Below, piece after piece: positions 20,599 to 31,184 of a DNA stretch of 64,000 nucleotides (positions are counted from its first letter, which is position 1; every line of letters begins with the position of its first letter). Below the pieces are notes generated by a model. It had not been told where the DNA came from and did no database searches. It saw only the letters and a list, made by a program, of their open reading frames with translations. The stretch is taken from contig NZ_MSDV01000006.1 in assembly GCF_001931485.1 (NCBI RefSeq), forward strand, positions 1-64,000. Reading direction: 5' to 3'. The position numbers were made by a program, and so were the translations under genes. The stretch comes from Burkholderia sp. SRS-W-2-2016 (GTDB lineage Bacteria > Pseudomonadota > Gammaproteobacteria > Burkholderiales > Burkholderiaceae).

Positions 20599-22439
20599 CA
20601 AAGATCGTTTACCTGAAGACGTTGCAACGTTTTGACGAGGGTTTCGTTGTCCGGTTCGAGCTTGCGCGCCTCGCGGAACGCGGCGCGGGCCTGCTCCTGA
20701 TCGCCGGCCTTCCACAGCACTTCGCCGAGGTGCGCGCCGATTTCGGCGTTCGGCTGGATGCTGTACGCCTTGCGCAGCAGCTTGATTGCTTCGGTCTTGT
20801 CGCCCATCCGGTATTTGACCCAGCCGACGCTGTCCATGATGAACGCGTCGTTCGGCGCCAGCGCCGAGGCTTTCTCGACCAGCTTGTCCGCTTCCGGCAG
20901 GCGCTGGTTGCGATCGGCGAGCGAATAGCCGAGTGCGTTATATGCCTGTGGATTGTCCGGCTGAGTCTGGATCAGCTTGCGCAACTGCGCTTCCATCACG
21001 TCGTAATGGCCGGTTTTTTCGGCGGCCATCGCGTAGTCGTAGGTCAGATCCGGGTCGTCCGGGAAGCGGGCGGTGGCTTGCTGCAACTGCTGTTCGGCTT
21101 CCGGATAGCGCTTCGCGTCGAACAGGATGGCCGCGTCGGTGCGGGCGATCAGCGCCATGTCGCGCGGATCGGAAGCTGGCAGGTCGGCGAGCAGCTTGCG
21201 CGCCTCGTCGATCTTGCCTTGCTTCGCGAGCAGCTGCGCGCGCGTGATCTGCGCGGCCATATATTGCTGGCTGGTCGGCGCGATCTTGTTCAGCCAGTCG
21301 CTCGCGGCCGCTTCGTTCTTCTGTTCCAGCGACAACTGCGCGAGATAGATATACGCCTGACCCGGGTCCGCGCCCGGCGTTTTTTCCGCCTGCTGCGCGT
21401 ACTGCGTCAGATAGCTCTGCGCGTCGGCGAAATTCTTCTGCTGGATCTTGATCAGCGCGAGCGCCATCAGCGGCGTCAGGTCGTTCGGATTCGCCTTGCG
21501 CATGATCTCGAACTGCTTCTGCGCGTCGTCGAGACGGTCGCTTGCCAGATACATCTGTGCGAGCGCGAGCCGCGCGTCATGCGATTTCGGATTCTGCTGC
21601 ACGTACTTTTCGAGCGACGCGATACCTTCCTTGCGCTCTTCCGGGCCCATCTGCGACAGCATCAGCGCGGCCGGCAGATAGTCGGGCTTGAGCGTCAGCG
21701 CCTGTTCGAGCGACTTGCGCGCGCCCGGCGCGTCGTCGGCCAGCAACTGCTGGCGGGCCAGCGCCAGTTGCGCTTCCGGCCGGTTCAGGTCGTTCTTCAG
21801 CAGATCCTGCAGCACGTGCAGGCCGCCGACGCGGTTCGGCCCGCGCGACAGCAACAGTTGCAGCGCGAGGATCGCGCTGCCGCGATTTTCGTTGGGCACC
21901 TTCGCGAGTTCGCGCGACAGGATCGGCGCCGCGTCGTCGGGCTTGCCCGACAGCACCAGCAGCGACGCATCGATTTGCGCGGCGCGTTCCGAATTGGGCG
22001 CGTACTGTTGCCACAACTGCGCGGCCGTCAGCGCATCCGACGGGCTTTGCGCGGCCAGCGCGATTTCGGTCGCGCGTTGCGCCATGCGCGGGTCGTGGGT
22101 GTCGCGCGTGAGCGCGAGGTAGGTTTGATAGGCGGGCGCCGGCTGATTGCGTTGCAACGCGATTTCGGCGGCGAGCACCTGGAACACGATCTGGCTCGAC
22201 AGCGGCACGCCTGGCAGCGACTTCTCTTCTTCCGGTGTAGACGGACCCAGTGCGTCGGGTATCGTCACCGACGTGTCGTCCGAGTCCGGCGACGGGTCCT
22301 GCGCATACGCGGGCACTGCGGCCAGCGCCCAGACCGCCAGCGCGGCTGCGCCGAGCATGCGCCGGGCGGACACCGCGAGCGGTACGTTGGACACGCGCGC
22401 GCGGCGCTTTGAGAGCAGCTTCACGAAGGACACGTTCAT
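20598..22439 (-). CDS. Exported tetratricopeptide-repeat protein
   Basis: A 613-residue protein with an N-terminal signal peptide (AAALAVWALAAVPAYAQ) and a chain of TPR helices over most of its length, for example PKSHDARLALAQMYLASDRLDDAQ, DPGQAYIYLAQLSLEQKNEA and AYNALGYSLADRNQRLPEAD. Such proteins scaffold envelope assemblies; position immediately before lolB suggests a role in outer-membrane biogenesis, but this is context only. Its promoter region is shared with divergent mutM. Confidence 0.85.
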   Translation of the reverse strand: MNVSFVKLLSKRRARVSNVPLAVSARRMLGAAALAVWALAAVPAYAQDPSPDSDDTSVTIPDALGPSTPEEEKSLPGVPLSSQIVFQVLAAEIALQRNQPAPAYQTYLALTRDTHDPRMAQRATEIALAAQSPSDALTAAQLWQQYAPNSERAAQIDASLLVLSGKPDDAAPILSRELAKVPNENRGSAILALQLLLSRGPNRVGGLHVLQDLLKNDLNRPEAQLALARQQLLADDAPGARKSLEQALTLKPDYLPAALMLSQMGPEERKEGIASLEKYVQQNPKSHDARLALAQMYLASDRLDDAQKQFEIMRKANPNDLTPLMALALIKIQQKNFADAQSYLTQYAQQAEKTPGADPGQAYIYLAQLSLEQKNEAAASDWLNKIAPTSQQYMAAQITRAQLLAKQGKIDEARKLLADLPASDPRDMALIARTDAAILFDAKRYPEAEQQLQQATARFPDDPDLTYDYAMAAEKTGHYDVMEAQLRKLIQTQPDNPQAYNALGYSLADRNQRLPEADKLVEKASALAPNDAFIMDSVGWVKYRMGDKTEAIKLLRKAYSIQPNAEIGAHLGEVLWKAGDQEQARAAFREARKLEPDNETLVKTLQRLQVNDL

Positions 22440-22456
22440 GGAAATCCAGTCAATGT

Positions 22457-22486
22457 TTCAGTCGATTGTAACGCGCTCGCTACAAT
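22457..22486. promoter_or_regulatory. Putative overlapping divergent promoters of mutM and the TPR gene
   Basis: TACAAT at 22481-22486 on the plus strand (-10 for mutM, with TTCAGT 18 nt upstream) faces away from TACAAT at 22470-22465 on the minus strand (-10 for the TPR gene). The two hexamers form ATTGTA-N10-TACAAT, so each promoter would cover the other's upstream element. Only the -10 elements are convincing. Confidence 0.4.
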
Positions 22487-22525
22487 ACGCGCACCACCAC
22501 TCACGCAAGTAGCAGACCAATAGAC

Positions 22526-23356
22526 ATGCCAGAGTTGCCAGAAGTCGAGGTTACCCGACGCGGGATCGAACCGTATGTGTCCGGGCGCAAGGTTGAGCGC
22601 GTCGACGTGCGTACCGGGGCGCTGCGCTGGCCGATTCCGGCCGAGCTTGCGAAAACCTTGCGAGGTCACGTGGTGCGTAAGGTCGAGCGGCGCGGCAAGT
22701 ATCTGCTGTTCGAAATCGACGCGGGCTGGTTCATCGTGCACCTCGGTATGACCGGCACGCTGCGGGTGCTGCGGCATGTGCCGCATCCGCCGGCCGCGGC
22801 GAAGCACGATCATGTCGACTGGATCTTCGACGACTTCATCCTGCGCTATCGCGACCCGCGCCGCTTCGGCGCGGTGCTGTGGCATCCGCGCGAGGCCGGC
22901 GACATTCTCGAGCATCCGCTGCTCGCGAGCCTCGGCGTCGAGCCTTTCTCGCCGGCGTTTTCCGGCGCGCTGATGCACCGGCTGACGCGCGGGCGCAAGG
23001 TGGCGGTGAAGCAGGCTTTGCTGGCCGGCGACATCGTCGTCGGGGTGGGCAATATTTATGCGTCGGAAAGCCTGTTTCGCGCGGGCATCCGGCCGACCAC
23101 CGCTGCGGGCCGCGTATCGCTGGTGCGCTACGACCTGCTCGCCGACGCGGTGCGGGTCACGCTCGCTGCCGCGATCGAGAAGGGCGGCAGCACGCTGCGC
23201 GATTTCGTCGGCAGCGATGGCGAAAGCGGTTATTTCCAGCTCGACTACTTCGTCTATGATCGCGCGGGTCTGCCATGCCGCGTGTGTGGAACGCCAATCA
23301 AACAGATCGTGCAGGGACAGCGCTCCACGTACTTCTGTCCTACCTGCCAGCGCTAG
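22526..23356 (+). CDS. mutM: Formamidopyrimidine-DNA glycosylase
   Basis: Base-excision glycosylase/AP lyase that removes 8-oxoguanine. The 276-residue product starts MPELPEVEV, giving the catalytic Pro2 and Glu3 after Met removal, and ends with the zinc finger [12 protein letters not shown]...[17 protein letters not shown] is the conserved DNA-binding helix segment. Directly upstream of mutY, so the two GO-system enzymes lie together and probably share a transcript. Confidence 0.97.
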   Translation: MPELPEVEVTRRGIEPYVSGRKVERVDVRTGALRWPIPAELAKTLRGHVVRKVERRGKYLLFEIDAGWFIVHLGMTGTLRVLRHVPHPPAAAKHDHVDWIFDDFILRYRDPRRFGAVLWHPREAGDILEHPLLASLGVEPFSPAFSGALMHRLTRGRKVAVKQALLAGDIVVGVGNIYASESLFRAGIRPTTAAGRVSLVRYDLLADAVRVTLAAAIEKGGSTLRDFVGSDGESGYFQLDYFVYDRAGLPCRVCGTPIKQIVQGQRSTYFCPTCQR

Positions 23357-23366
23357 ATTTTTTTCG

Positions 23367-24512
23367 ATGCCTTCTCGTCTGACTCCCACTACCGACGCCC
23401 GCGCCGGATCGCGCCCGGCGACGCCCGCCACTACGCCCGCAGTTCCCGCGCTGCCCGATTTCTCCGCGCGCCTGATCGCCTGGCAGCGCCAGCATGGTCG
23501 CCACGATCTGCCGTGGCAGAACACCCGCGACCCGTACCGCATCTGGCTGTCGGAAATCATGCTGCAGCAGACCCAGGTGTCGACCGTGATCCCGTACTAC
23601 GCGAAGTTTCTCGCGCGTTTTCCGGACGTCGCCGCGCTCGCCGCCGCACCGTCCGACGACGTGATGGCGCTGTGGGCCGGCCTCGGCTACTACACCCGCG
23701 CGCGCAATCTGCATCGCTGCGCGCAGGTGGTGGTGGAGCAGCATGGCGGCGCGTTTCCCGCCTCGGCCGAGCAACTCGCGGAGCTGCCGGGCATTGGTCG
23801 CTCGACGGCCGCGGCGATCGCGTCGTTCGCATTCGGCGCGCGCGCGACGATTCTCGACGGCAACGTGAAGCGGGTGCTCGCGCGCGTGTTCGGCGTCGAA
23901 GGTTTTCCGGGCGAGAAGAAAGTCGAGAATGCGATGTGGACGCTGGCGGAATCGCTGCTGCCGTCGAATGCGTCGAACGCGGAGGTCAGCTCTTATACGC
24001 AGGGGCTGATGGATCTCGGCGCGACGCTGTGCGTGCGCGGCAAGCCCGATTGTCTGCGTTGCCCGTTCGCTCCCGACTGCGTCGCCAACGTCACCGGCCG
24101 TCAGCGCGAACTGCCGACCGCGCGGCCGAAGAAGGCGGTGCCGACGCGTCGCACGTGGATGCTGGTACTGCGCGACGGTAACGCGGTGATGCTCGAAAAA
24201 CGTCCGCCGACGGGAATCTGGGGCGGTCTGTGGAGCCTGCCCGAAGCCACCGACGAGGCGTCGCTCGCCGAACGCGCGCGCGCTTTCGGCAGCGATGGAA
24301 CGGTGTCGGCGCTCGCACCGTTCGCGCATGTGTTCACGCATTTCAAGCTGGATATCGAACCGCGGCTCGCGGAGCTGGATCGCGGCGTCGGCGCATTGGC
24401 CGCGCTGAACGACGTCGACACCGCATGGGTCTCGCTCAACGATCTCGATTCGTTCGGCGTGCCGGCGCCAGTGCGCAAGCTGCTCGCCAGCCTGCACGGC
24501 TCGTTGATCTGA
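23367..24512 (+). CDS. mutY: Adenine DNA glycosylase MutY
   Basis: Removes adenine mispaired with 8-oxoguanine. The 381-residue product has LSEIMLQQTQVSTV with the catalytic glutamate, the helix-hairpin-helix LPGIGRSTAAAIASFAFG followed by the catalytic aspartate (ILDGNVKRV), and the iron-sulfur loop CVRGKPDCLRCPFAPDC. A C-terminal Nudix-like 8-oxoG recognition domain starts near residue 255 (GNAVMLEKRPPTGIWGGLWSLPE). The start at 23367 is 10 nt after mutM; a threonine/proline-rich stretch of about 30 residues precedes the fold. Confidence 0.96.
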   Translation: MPSRLTPTTDARAGSRPATPATTPAVPALPDFSARLIAWQRQHGRHDLPWQNTRDPYRIWLSEIMLQQTQVSTVIPYYAKFLARFPDVAALAAAPSDDVMALWAGLGYYTRARNLHRCAQVVVEQHGGAFPASAEQLAELPGIGRSTAAAIASFAFGARATILDGNVKRVLARVFGVEGFPGEKKVENAMWTLAESLLPSNASNAEVSSYTQGLMDLGATLCVRGKPDCLRCPFAPDCVANVTGRQRELPTARPKKAVPTRRTWMLVLRDGNAVMLEKRPPTGIWGGLWSLPEATDEASLAERARAFGSDGTVSALAPFAHVFTHFKLDIEPRLAELDRGVGALAALNDVDTAWVSLNDLDSFGVPAPVRKLLASLHGSLI

Positions 24513-24572
24513 AAGATTGGTTCGAAGGCGCCGGATCCGCGGCATGCAGCGCGGGCGGCGGCCTTCGCGAAT

Positions 24573-25208
24573 TCACAGCAACTGATGCTGCTGCATGTAG
24601 TGATGCACGATGTCGATGCGCGCGCCCGCATCGGTCAGTTCCATCAGTTTCTGGCGCGCGCGCAACGCGATCGGCAGAACTTCGGCGAGACGGTTCGACA
24701 CCCACGACGGGTCGCCGAGCCTGAACGGTTCCGCGAACGGCAGGCTGTCCGGATCGCGTTCGCGGATCGTCGCGATGATCCGTTCCAGCACCTCCGCGCA
24801 CGCGCCGAATTTGGCCAGCAGCTCGTTGCCTTCGAGAGGCTGATCGTCGGCGAGCGGCTCGGCCATTCCGACCAGCAGACCGCTCGCTTCGACGCGATGC
24901 GATAGCAGACGAAAGCGTTTGGTGCCGCGCGCGCGGATCAGCAGCATGCCGAACGCTTCGACATCGCACTCTTCGATTTCGGCAAGACAGCCAATCGTTT
25001 CGGGCACCGAAGGTTCTTCCTCGCGGGCCACTTCGGCGCCGCTTTTCAGCATGCACACGCCGAACGGCGTTTTTTCGCGCAGACAGTCGCGCGCCATGTC
25101 TAGGTAGCGCGCTTCGAAGATCTTGAGCGGCAGCAAGCCATCGGGAAACAGCACCGTATGCAGCGGAAACAGCGGCAAATCGGCGAACACAGTAGGCGTA
25201 GAGGACAT
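24573..25208 (-). CDS. LON substrate-binding (N-terminal) domain protein
   Basis: A 211-residue stand-alone Lon-N domain protein: FADLPLFPLHTVLFPDGLLPLKIFEARYLDM is the domain's signature, and neither an ATPase nor a protease domain follows. The role of such proteins is not settled; they may bind substrate proteins. Encoded just downstream of rapZ on the same strand with a 39-nt gap, and convergent with mutY. Confidence 0.85.
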   Translation of the reverse strand: MSSTPTVFADLPLFPLHTVLFPDGLLPLKIFEARYLDMARDCLREKTPFGVCMLKSGAEVAREEEPSVPETIGCLAEIEECDVEAFGMLLIRARGTKRFRLLSHRVEASGLLVGMAEPLADDQPLEGNELLAKFGACAEVLERIIATIRERDPDSLPFAEPFRLGDPSWVSNRLAEVLPIALRARQKLMELTDAGARIDIVHHYMQQHQLL

Positions 25209-25247
25209 GGCGCAACGCTTCGGGTTAAGGCCGCGCGATGCGGCCGG

Positions 25248-26141
25248 TTAAGCCACAAGCTTCGATGATTCGCCGACGTCGACCGGCGCATCACGGTGCC
25301 GCACGATTACATTCGCCGATGTTGCGAGACGCGCGGCAAGCGTCTCTGCGATGAATACCGAGCGGTGCTGGCCGCCCGTACAACCGATTGCGACGGTCAG
25401 ATAGCTGCGATTGTCGTCGCGGAAATGCGGCAGCCACTTGGACAGATACTTTTCGATGTCGTCGATCATCTCGTGGACGACCGGCTGCGCATCGAGAAAA
25501 TCCATCACCGGCTGGTCGAGACCGGTGAGCGGCCTCAATTCGTGATCGTAGTAGGGGTTCGGCAGCGTGCGGACGTCGAACACGAAGTCCGCGTCGAGCG
25601 GCACGCCGCGTTTGAAGCCGAACGATTCGAACATCAGCACGAGGCCCGCATCTTCCTGCTCGATAAAGCGTTTGACCCATGCGCGCAGCACGTTCGCGCG
25701 CAGATTGCTGGTGTCGATCTGATGGCCGAATTCGGCCAGACCGGCGACCAGTTCGCGCTCGCGCTCGATCGCCTCGGCGAGCGACGTGAGCAGGCCCACG
25801 TCCGCGTCGTGCGCGGGGGAGCCCGACAGCGGATGGCGGCGACGGGTTTCCGAAAAGCGTTGAATCAGCGACTGGGTGCTTGCGCTCAGGAACAGCACGC
25901 GCACGTCGTGCGAGCGCTTCAGGTCGCGGATCATCGCGGGCATTTCGTCGAGCGACGAACCGGAACGCGCGTCGATCGCGACCGCGAGACGATCCTGACC
26001 GTCCTCGGCGAGGTAGGTGGCGAGCTGCGGCAGGAAGCGCGGCGGCAGATTGTCGACGCAGTAATAACCCGCGTCTTCAAGCGCGTTCAGCGCAACCGAC
26101 TTGCCGGAGCCAGAGATACCAGTGATGAGAATTATGCGCAT
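25248..26141 (-). CDS. rapZ: RNase adapter protein RapZ
   Basis: P-loop protein of 297 residues that in enterobacteria binds small RNAs and presents them to RNase E in control of amino-sugar synthesis. Walker [27 protein letters not shown] opens the protein and the C-terminal domain has [16 protein letters not shown]. It lacks a strongly basic tail such as the one that ends the E. coli protein (it ends VGESSKLVA), so RNA binding may differ. Downstream of hprK in the nitrogen-PTS block. Confidence 0.93.
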   Translation of the reverse strand: MRIILITGISGSGKSVALNALEDAGYYCVDNLPPRFLPQLATYLAEDGQDRLAVAIDARSGSSLDEMPAMIRDLKRSHDVRVLFLSASTQSLIQRFSETRRRHPLSGSPAHDADVGLLTSLAEAIERERELVAGLAEFGHQIDTSNLRANVLRAWVKRFIEQEDAGLVLMFESFGFKRGVPLDADFVFDVRTLPNPYYDHELRPLTGLDQPVMDFLDAQPVVHEMIDDIEKYLSKWLPHFRDDNRSYLTVAIGCTGGQHRSVFIAETLAARLATSANVIVRHRDAPVDVGESSKLVA

Positions 26142-26237
26142 GGAGTCGTCGAAAGCGTACGTTTCATCATAGCATCAGGCCTCCCGGCGCGTACCTGGGG
26201 CATGCTCTGCGCGCGGCTGTCGCGGCGCGCCGCCGGC

Positions 26238-27206
26238 TCAGATCAGCTTGCCCGGGAACTGGCTGTCGGGATCCTGCATCGCGAGGCGCTGGCGGTCCAT
26301 GAAGTCGCGCAAGGTATCGATGCCGCGCAGTTGCAGGATCGTGTTGCGCACCGCCGCTTCGACCAGCACCGCGAGGTTGCGGCCCGCGGCCACCTGGATC
26401 GTGACCTTGCTGATCGGCAGGCCGAGCACGTCGACGGTCTGGCTTTCCAGCGGCAGGCGCTGGAATTCGCCGTCGGGGCGGCGCACCAGTTGCACGATCA
26501 GCTTCAGCTTCATTTTGCGGCGTACCGCGGTTTCGCCGAAGATCGTCTTGATGTCGAGCAGGCCGAGGCCGCGCACTTCGAGCAGGTTCTGCAGCAAAGG
26601 CGGGCAGCGTCCTTCGACGAAGTCCGGGCCGAGCCGCACGAAATCCACCGCGTCGTCGGCGACGAGGCCGTGGCCGCGGCTGATCAGTTCGAGACCGAGT
26701 TCGCTCTTGCCGAGGCCCGAGTCGCCGGTGAGCAGCACGCCCATGCCGAGAATGTCGAGAAATACGCCGTGCAGCGTCGCGCGCGGCGCGAGAATGCGCG
26801 ACATGTAAAGGCGCAGGCTGTCGATCACCGCGGCCGCCGAGGTCGGCGTCGTGAACAGCGGCGTCGACGAGCGCGTGCAGCGCAGCACCAGTTCCGGCGG
26901 CGCGGCGACACCGCCGGCCACCACCAGGAACGGCGGCTCCAGCGCGATGAGTTCGGCCATATGGCGCGAGCGATCTTCGTCGGTCTGGCGTTTGTAATAG
27001 TCGATTTCGGCGTCGCCCAGCACCTGAATCCGGTTCGGGTGGATCAGGTTCAGGTGGCCGACGAGGTCAGCGCTCGACGTGGCGTTCGCGACCGATTCCA
27101 GGGAAAAGCCGCGCTCCCAGCCTTCATGCCCGGTCAGCCAGCTGAGTTTCAGCATGGCGGCGTTGTCGTCGAAAATGCTCTGGGCGTTGATGCTGGACGT
27201 ATCCAT
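26238..27206 (-). CDS. hprK: HPr kinase/phosphorylase
   Basis: Bifunctional enzyme that phosphorylates and dephosphorylates the regulatory serine of HPr. In the 322-residue product the P-loop [15 protein letters not shown] and the family signature [16 protein letters not shown] are intact. In Proteobacteria it works with the nitrogen-type PTS; ptsN lies upstream and rapZ downstream. No HPr (ptsH) or enzyme I gene is in the window. Confidence 0.95.
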   Translation of the reverse strand: MDTSSINAQSIFDDNAAMLKLSWLTGHEGWERGFSLESVANATSSADLVGHLNLIHPNRIQVLGDAEIDYYKRQTDEDRSRHMAELIALEPPFLVVAGGVAAPPELVLRCTRSSTPLFTTPTSAAAVIDSLRLYMSRILAPRATLHGVFLDILGMGVLLTGDSGLGKSELGLELISRGHGLVADDAVDFVRLGPDFVEGRCPPLLQNLLEVRGLGLLDIKTIFGETAVRRKMKLKLIVQLVRRPDGEFQRLPLESQTVDVLGLPISKVTIQVAAGRNLAVLVEAAVRNTILQLRGIDTLRDFMDRQRLAMQDPDSQFPGKLI

Positions 27207-27279
27207 GAGTCAGTGACTCCAGTGTGAGCCGCTTGCCGGGCCTTACCTGCGTGCGCGCTGAATTACCGCCGGCGATGCA

Positions 27280-27735
27280 TCAAGGTTGCCATTGAGTAAG
27301 CAGGCGATGCAACGATTCGCGGTCTTCTTCCGTGTGCAGACGCTCGCGGGCCTCACGATCGGACAACAACTGGGCGATCTCGGAGAGGATTTCGAGGTGC
27401 TGCTGGGTGGCCTGTTCGGGGACGAGCAGGAAAATCAGCAGGGAGACCGGCTGACCGTCCGGTGCTTCGAAGGGGATGGGTTCCGCGAGTCGGACGAAGG
27501 CGGCGAGCGGTTGCTTGAGGCCTTTGATCCGTCCATGCGGGATCGCGACGCCTTCGCCGAGCCCGGTCGAGCCGAGGCGTTCGCGCGCAAAAAGATTGTC
27601 TGTGACGGTACTACGGGCGATGCCGTTCTGGTTCTCGAAGATCAGGCCCGCTTGCTCGAACACGCGTTTCTTGCTGGTGACCGATAGTCCGATGACGACG
27701 TTCTCGAGGGGAAGAAATTTGGCTAAACGATTCAT
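27280..27735 (-). CDS. ptsN: Nitrogen PTS EIIA component PtsN
   Basis: Regulatory EIIA-Ntr phosphocarrier of 151 residues. The active histidine lies in GVAIPHGRIKGL and the fold starts MNRLAKFLPLENVVIGL. The ATG at 27733-27735 is chosen because it matches the family start; the frame remains open another 83 codons upstream without any domain. It precedes hprK by 73 nt. A possible promoter hexamer lies about 170 nt upstream. Confidence 0.94.
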   Translation of the reverse strand: MNRLAKFLPLENVVIGLSVTSKKRVFEQAGLIFENQNGIARSTVTDNLFARERLGSTGLGEGVAIPHGRIKGLKQPLAAFVRLAEPIPFEAPDGQPVSLLIFLLVPEQATQQHLEILSEIAQLLSDREARERLHTEEDRESLHRLLTQWQP

Positions 27736-28137
27736 GTTGACAGGCGAAAGCGTGGCCTGGGTTCTCCCCACCGGGGCGTTTAAATGGCGTTCCATTCGTT
27801 CGATGCTCTTGAAGACAGGGAAAGACGGTGAGTGTCGCAACCCGCAAAACTTTCGCCGGTCGTACTTCGTAAGAGCTGGCTTGACCCCGATGGTAACCGG
27901 AACATTATAGAACAGGGTAACGGCCGATGGTGCGGCGCGCCATTCATGCATATCAGGTTTTTCACCGCTTGCGCAATCACACATGTCGCATTGCGCAAAC
28001 TTCGTTGCATCCCGCGCAAGGCGAGTGTGCCGGGCTGCCGAGGCATTGCGCGAAAACCTTCCTCACAAACGAAAAACCGCCCGGGTGCGGGCGGTTCGAA
28101 GCGAACTACGGAAATGAGGAGTTTCCTCTAATTTCCC
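27736..28137. other. Intergenic region between hpf and ptsN
   Basis: About 400 nt without a gene. It contains the hpf terminator at its right side and a perfect minus-strand TATAAT at 27909-27904 with no good -35. The frame of ptsN stays open through much of it, but codon content looks non-coding. Taken together ptsN probably has its own promoter here. Confidence 0.45.
28072..28096 (-). terminator. Intrinsic terminator of hpf
   Basis: On the minus strand an AACCGCCC/GGGCGGTT stem with a 6-nt loop ends in a U-run, about 40 nt after the hpf stop. Confidence 0.88.
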
Positions 28138-28494
28138 TTATTGCGGCGGCACGTCCACTAGCGGTGCCGGCTGATACTTGATCGCCTCGTGCGCATGGCC
28201 CTGCAGACGGTCCTTGTGGCGTATTACCTGCCTGTCGAGCTTGTCGATCATCAGATCGATCGCAGCGTACAAATCACTGTCACAACTCTCGACGAAAATG
28301 TCTTTACCCTTCAGATGGAGGTTGATTTCAACCTTCTGACGCTTGTCCTTTTCCTTATGGTTGTCGACCGAGAGGACCACACTGCCGTCGATGACCTGAT
28401 CGAAATGTCTTAGCACCCTATCCAGTTTGGTGATCACGTATTCGCGCAACGCAGGCGTTACTTCGAGGTGGTGTCCACTGATCTTGAGATTCAT
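28138..28494 (-). CDS. hpf: Ribosome hibernation promoting factor
   Basis: Short HPF of 118 residues that binds the 30S decoding region and promotes ribosome dimerisation in slow growth. [27 protein letters not shown] is the family start, and [21 protein letters not shown] helix 2 residues follow. It lacks the long-form C-terminal domain. The ATG at 28492-28494 is used; upstream in-frame codons show no domain. It follows rpoN by 170 nt, the standard order. Confidence 0.94.
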   Translation of the reverse strand: MNLKISGHHLEVTPALREYVITKLDRVLRHFDQVIDGSVVLSVDNHKEKDKRQKVEINLHLKGKDIFVESCDSDLYAAIDLMIDKLDRQVIRHKDRLQGHAHEAIKYQPAPLVDVPPQ

Positions 28495-28664
28495 AGTGCT
28501 TCTCCAAGCTAATGGCCGCTTGGTCCGCACAATGGCAAAGGTCCGGTCGATCTGACGGCTCGCCTGTGTCGCCCCCCGGTGACGATCATCTGGCAGGTCG
28601 CAGCGGCCGACCTGTCCGCCAGGTGCGGAGCGGCCGGTAAATGCTCGCTGCAAAACGCAGCGGG

Positions 28665-30182
28665 CTACAGAGACTTGCGCAGGTTGACTGCTGGGATCTT
28701 GAGCGCTTCACGGTATTTCGCAACGGTACGCCGTGCGACCACGAAGCCCTGTTCCGCCAGCAGTTCGGCTATGCGACTGTCTGAAAGTGGCGATTTCGGG
28801 TTTTCCGCTCCTATCAGTTGTTTGATCAGCGCGCGAATGGCCGTGGATGAGGCCGCGCCGCCCGTGTCGGTCGAAACGTGTGAGCCGAAAAAATACTTGA
28901 ATTCCAGCGTCCCGAATGGGGTCAGCATGTATTTACCGGTTGTCACACGCGAGACAGTCGACTCGTGTAGGCCCAGCGTATCAGCAATTTCCCGCAAAAC
29001 CAAGGGGCGCATGGCAATTTCGCCGTGCACAAAAAAGCTCTTCTGACGCTCGACGATTGCCTGCGCAACCCGCAGGATCGTCTCGAAACGCTGCTGGATA
29101 TTCTTGATCAACCAGCGTGCTTCCTGAAGTTGCTGGCGCAACGATCCGCTGCCCGGATCGCCGCGGTTATTGCGCAGAATGTTCGCGTACAGATGGTTGA
29201 TGCGCAGCTTCGGCACCACCTCCGGATTCAGTTCGGCCTGCCACCCTTGGGCCGTTTTACGCACCATGATGTCGGGCACCACATAGTCCGCTTCGGCCTT
29301 GCCGTAGGCTGCGCCGGGAAACGGTTCGAGCGAGCGGATCAAGACGTGCGCGTCGCGCAGGTCGTCGTCGCTGGCTTTCAGGTGTTTGCGCAGGCGCGTG
29401 AAATCGCGCGCGGCGAGCAATTCCAGGTAATGGCCGACAATGTCTAGCGCGAGCGTACGCGTGGGCGACGGATCGAGGCGCAGCAGTTGCAGCTTCAGAC
29501 ATTCGGACGCCGAACGTGCGCCGACGCCGGCCGGGTCGAAGCTGTGCAGCAGCGCGAGCGCCGCATTCACTTCGTCGACATCGACTTCGAGTTCTTCGGG
29601 CAGATCGGCCAGCACTTCCTCGAGCGTCGCGGCGAGGTAGCCGTCGTCGTCAAGCGATTCGATCAGGAAGGTGATCAGCGCGCGGTCGCGCTGGCTCGCC
29701 TGGGTGACGCGCAATTGCGCCATCAGGTGATCGCGCAGCGACGTGCTCGATTCGTGGATTTGCAGCGGCGGCAGGTCGTCGTCGTCCGACGCGTTGCCGG
29801 AGCGGCCGTAGTCGTCCAGATTCCATTGCGACGAGTCGCTGCTGCTGTCGCTCGCGAGGCCGTTGTATTCGTCGACGCCCTGCGGTTCGCCGCTTTCGGC
29901 GCGCTCGCCCGAGCCATCCGATGATCCCGAGCCATTGCCGGCCATCGGATCGCTCGGCGTGGAAGAGCCTGGCGTCTGCGCGATCACCGAACCGTCAGCC
30001 GCCACCCGCAACGGGCTCGCGATCCACTCGTCCTCGTTTTCGAGGAGCGGATTCTGCGAGATTGCCATCGCGACTTCCTGCTGCAATTCGAGCGTAGACA
30101 ACTGCAGCAGCCGGATGGACTGCTGAAGTTGCGGCGTCAGCGCAAGATGCTGCGATAGGCGGAGTTGGAGGCTGGCTTTCAT
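28665..30182 (-). CDS. rpoN: RNA polymerase sigma-54 factor
   Basis: Sigma-54, 505 residues. Region I is glutamine-rich ([29 protein letters not shown]), an acidic region II runs to about residue 120, the core-binding domain follows, and the C-terminus contains the helix-turn-helix and the RpoN box [12 protein letters not shown]. The ATG at 30180-30182 is the family start. It lies between lptB and hpf, tying sigma-54 to the LPS transport block, which is the usual proteobacterial arrangement. Confidence 0.97.
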   Translation of the reverse strand: MKASLQLRLSQHLALTPQLQQSIRLLQLSTLELQQEVAMAISQNPLLENEDEWIASPLRVAADGSVIAQTPGSSTPSDPMAGNGSGSSDGSGERAESGEPQGVDEYNGLASDSSSDSSQWNLDDYGRSGNASDDDDLPPLQIHESSTSLRDHLMAQLRVTQASQRDRALITFLIESLDDDGYLAATLEEVLADLPEELEVDVDEVNAALALLHSFDPAGVGARSASECLKLQLLRLDPSPTRTLALDIVGHYLELLAARDFTRLRKHLKASDDDLRDAHVLIRSLEPFPGAAYGKAEADYVVPDIMVRKTAQGWQAELNPEVVPKLRINHLYANILRNNRGDPGSGSLRQQLQEARWLIKNIQQRFETILRVAQAIVERQKSFFVHGEIAMRPLVLREIADTLGLHESTVSRVTTGKYMLTPFGTLEFKYFFGSHVSTDTGGAASSTAIRALIKQLIGAENPKSPLSDSRIAELLAEQGFVVARRTVAKYREALKIPAVNLRKSL

Positions 30183-30386
30183 GGCAAGTTGAGATTCATT
30201 GTAGAGAGTTTGCCACGACCGCGATACCTTGCGGCACTCGCAATTTACGGATACGCCTGTTGCGGGCGCCGCGAACCGTCGGCTGGCGCCGCCGGAAAAT
30301 GGACGTTGGGGAATGTGCGGTTGCCGCAAAAAGCGGCGACAGGGGCCGGCCGAACGCGCTCGCGTGACCGGCGACCCTGTGGGTGC

Positions 30387-31184
30387 TTACATGCGGAAAT
30401 GCTCGCCGAGATAGACGCGCCGCACGCTTTCGTTCTCGATGATTTCGCTGGGCGCACCGGCCGCGAGCACGCTGCCGTCGCTGATGATGTACGCGTGATC
30501 GCAGATGCCGAGCGTTTCGCGCACGTTGTGATCGGTGATCAGCACGCCGATATTGCGCTGCTTCAGGAACTTGACGATCTTCTGGATTTCCAGCACCGCG
30601 ATCGGGTCGACCCCGGCGAACGGTTCGTCGAGCAGAATGAAGCTCGGGTTGGTCGCCAGCGCGCGGGCGATTTCGACCCGGCGGCGCTCGCCGCCCGACA
30701 GCGACAAAGCAGGATTGTCACGCAGATGCGCGATCTGCAGCTCGTCGAGCAGCGCTTCGGTGCGCGACGTGATCGCATCCTTGCTGAGACGCTTGCCGTT
30801 TTCCTCGTGCTGCAATTCGAGGACCGCGCGAATGTTCTGCTCGACGGTCAGCTTGCGGAACACCGAAGCTTCCTGCGGCAGATACGACAGACCCAGCGAC
30901 GCGCGCTTGTGGATCGGCAGCAGGCTGATCGATTTGCCGTCGAGGTCGATCTCGCCGGCATCGAGCGGCACGAGGCCGACGATCATATAGAACGAGGTGG
31001 TCTTGCCGGCGCCGTTCGGGCCCAGCAGGCCGACCACTTCGCCGCTTTTCACGTCGAGCGACACGTCCTTGACGACCGTGCGCGAGCCGTAGCGCTTCTT
31101 CAGATTGCGCACGACCAGCGAGCTGCTGGTGCCGGCCGGCTTGCGATGGGGCAGGGGCGCGGTGGGGCTGCTGATGGTGCTCAC
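30387..31184 (-). CDS. lptB: LPS export ABC ATPase LptB
   Basis: Cytoplasmic ATPase of the LptBFG complex that extracts LPS from the inner membrane. The 265-residue product has Walker [15 protein letters not shown], signature [15 protein letters not shown] and Walker [14 protein letters not shown]. It starts with GTG at 31182-31184 overlapping the lptA stop as GTGA; the first 20 residues ([14 protein letters not shown]) form an extension ahead of the ABC fold. Confidence 0.95.
   Translation of the reverse strand: MSTISSPTAPLPHRKPAGTSSSLVVRNLKKRYGSRTVVKDVSLDVKSGEVVGLLGPNGAGKTTSFYMIVGLVPLDAGEIDLDGKSISLLPIHKRASLGLSYLPQEASVFRKLTVEQNIRAVLELQHEENGKRLSKDAITSRTEALLDELQIAHLRDNPALSLSGGERRRVEIARALATNPSFILLDEPFAGVDPIAVLEIQKIVKFLKQRNIGVLITDHNVRETLGICDHAYIISDGSVLAAGAPSEIIENESVRRVYLGEHFRM

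Noticed and set aside
26238..27206. Plus-strand open frame opposite hprK and rapZ as a gene
   Set aside because: The frame follows codon-phase complementarity with genes that have intact kinase and P-loop motifs; its own sequence has no domain.
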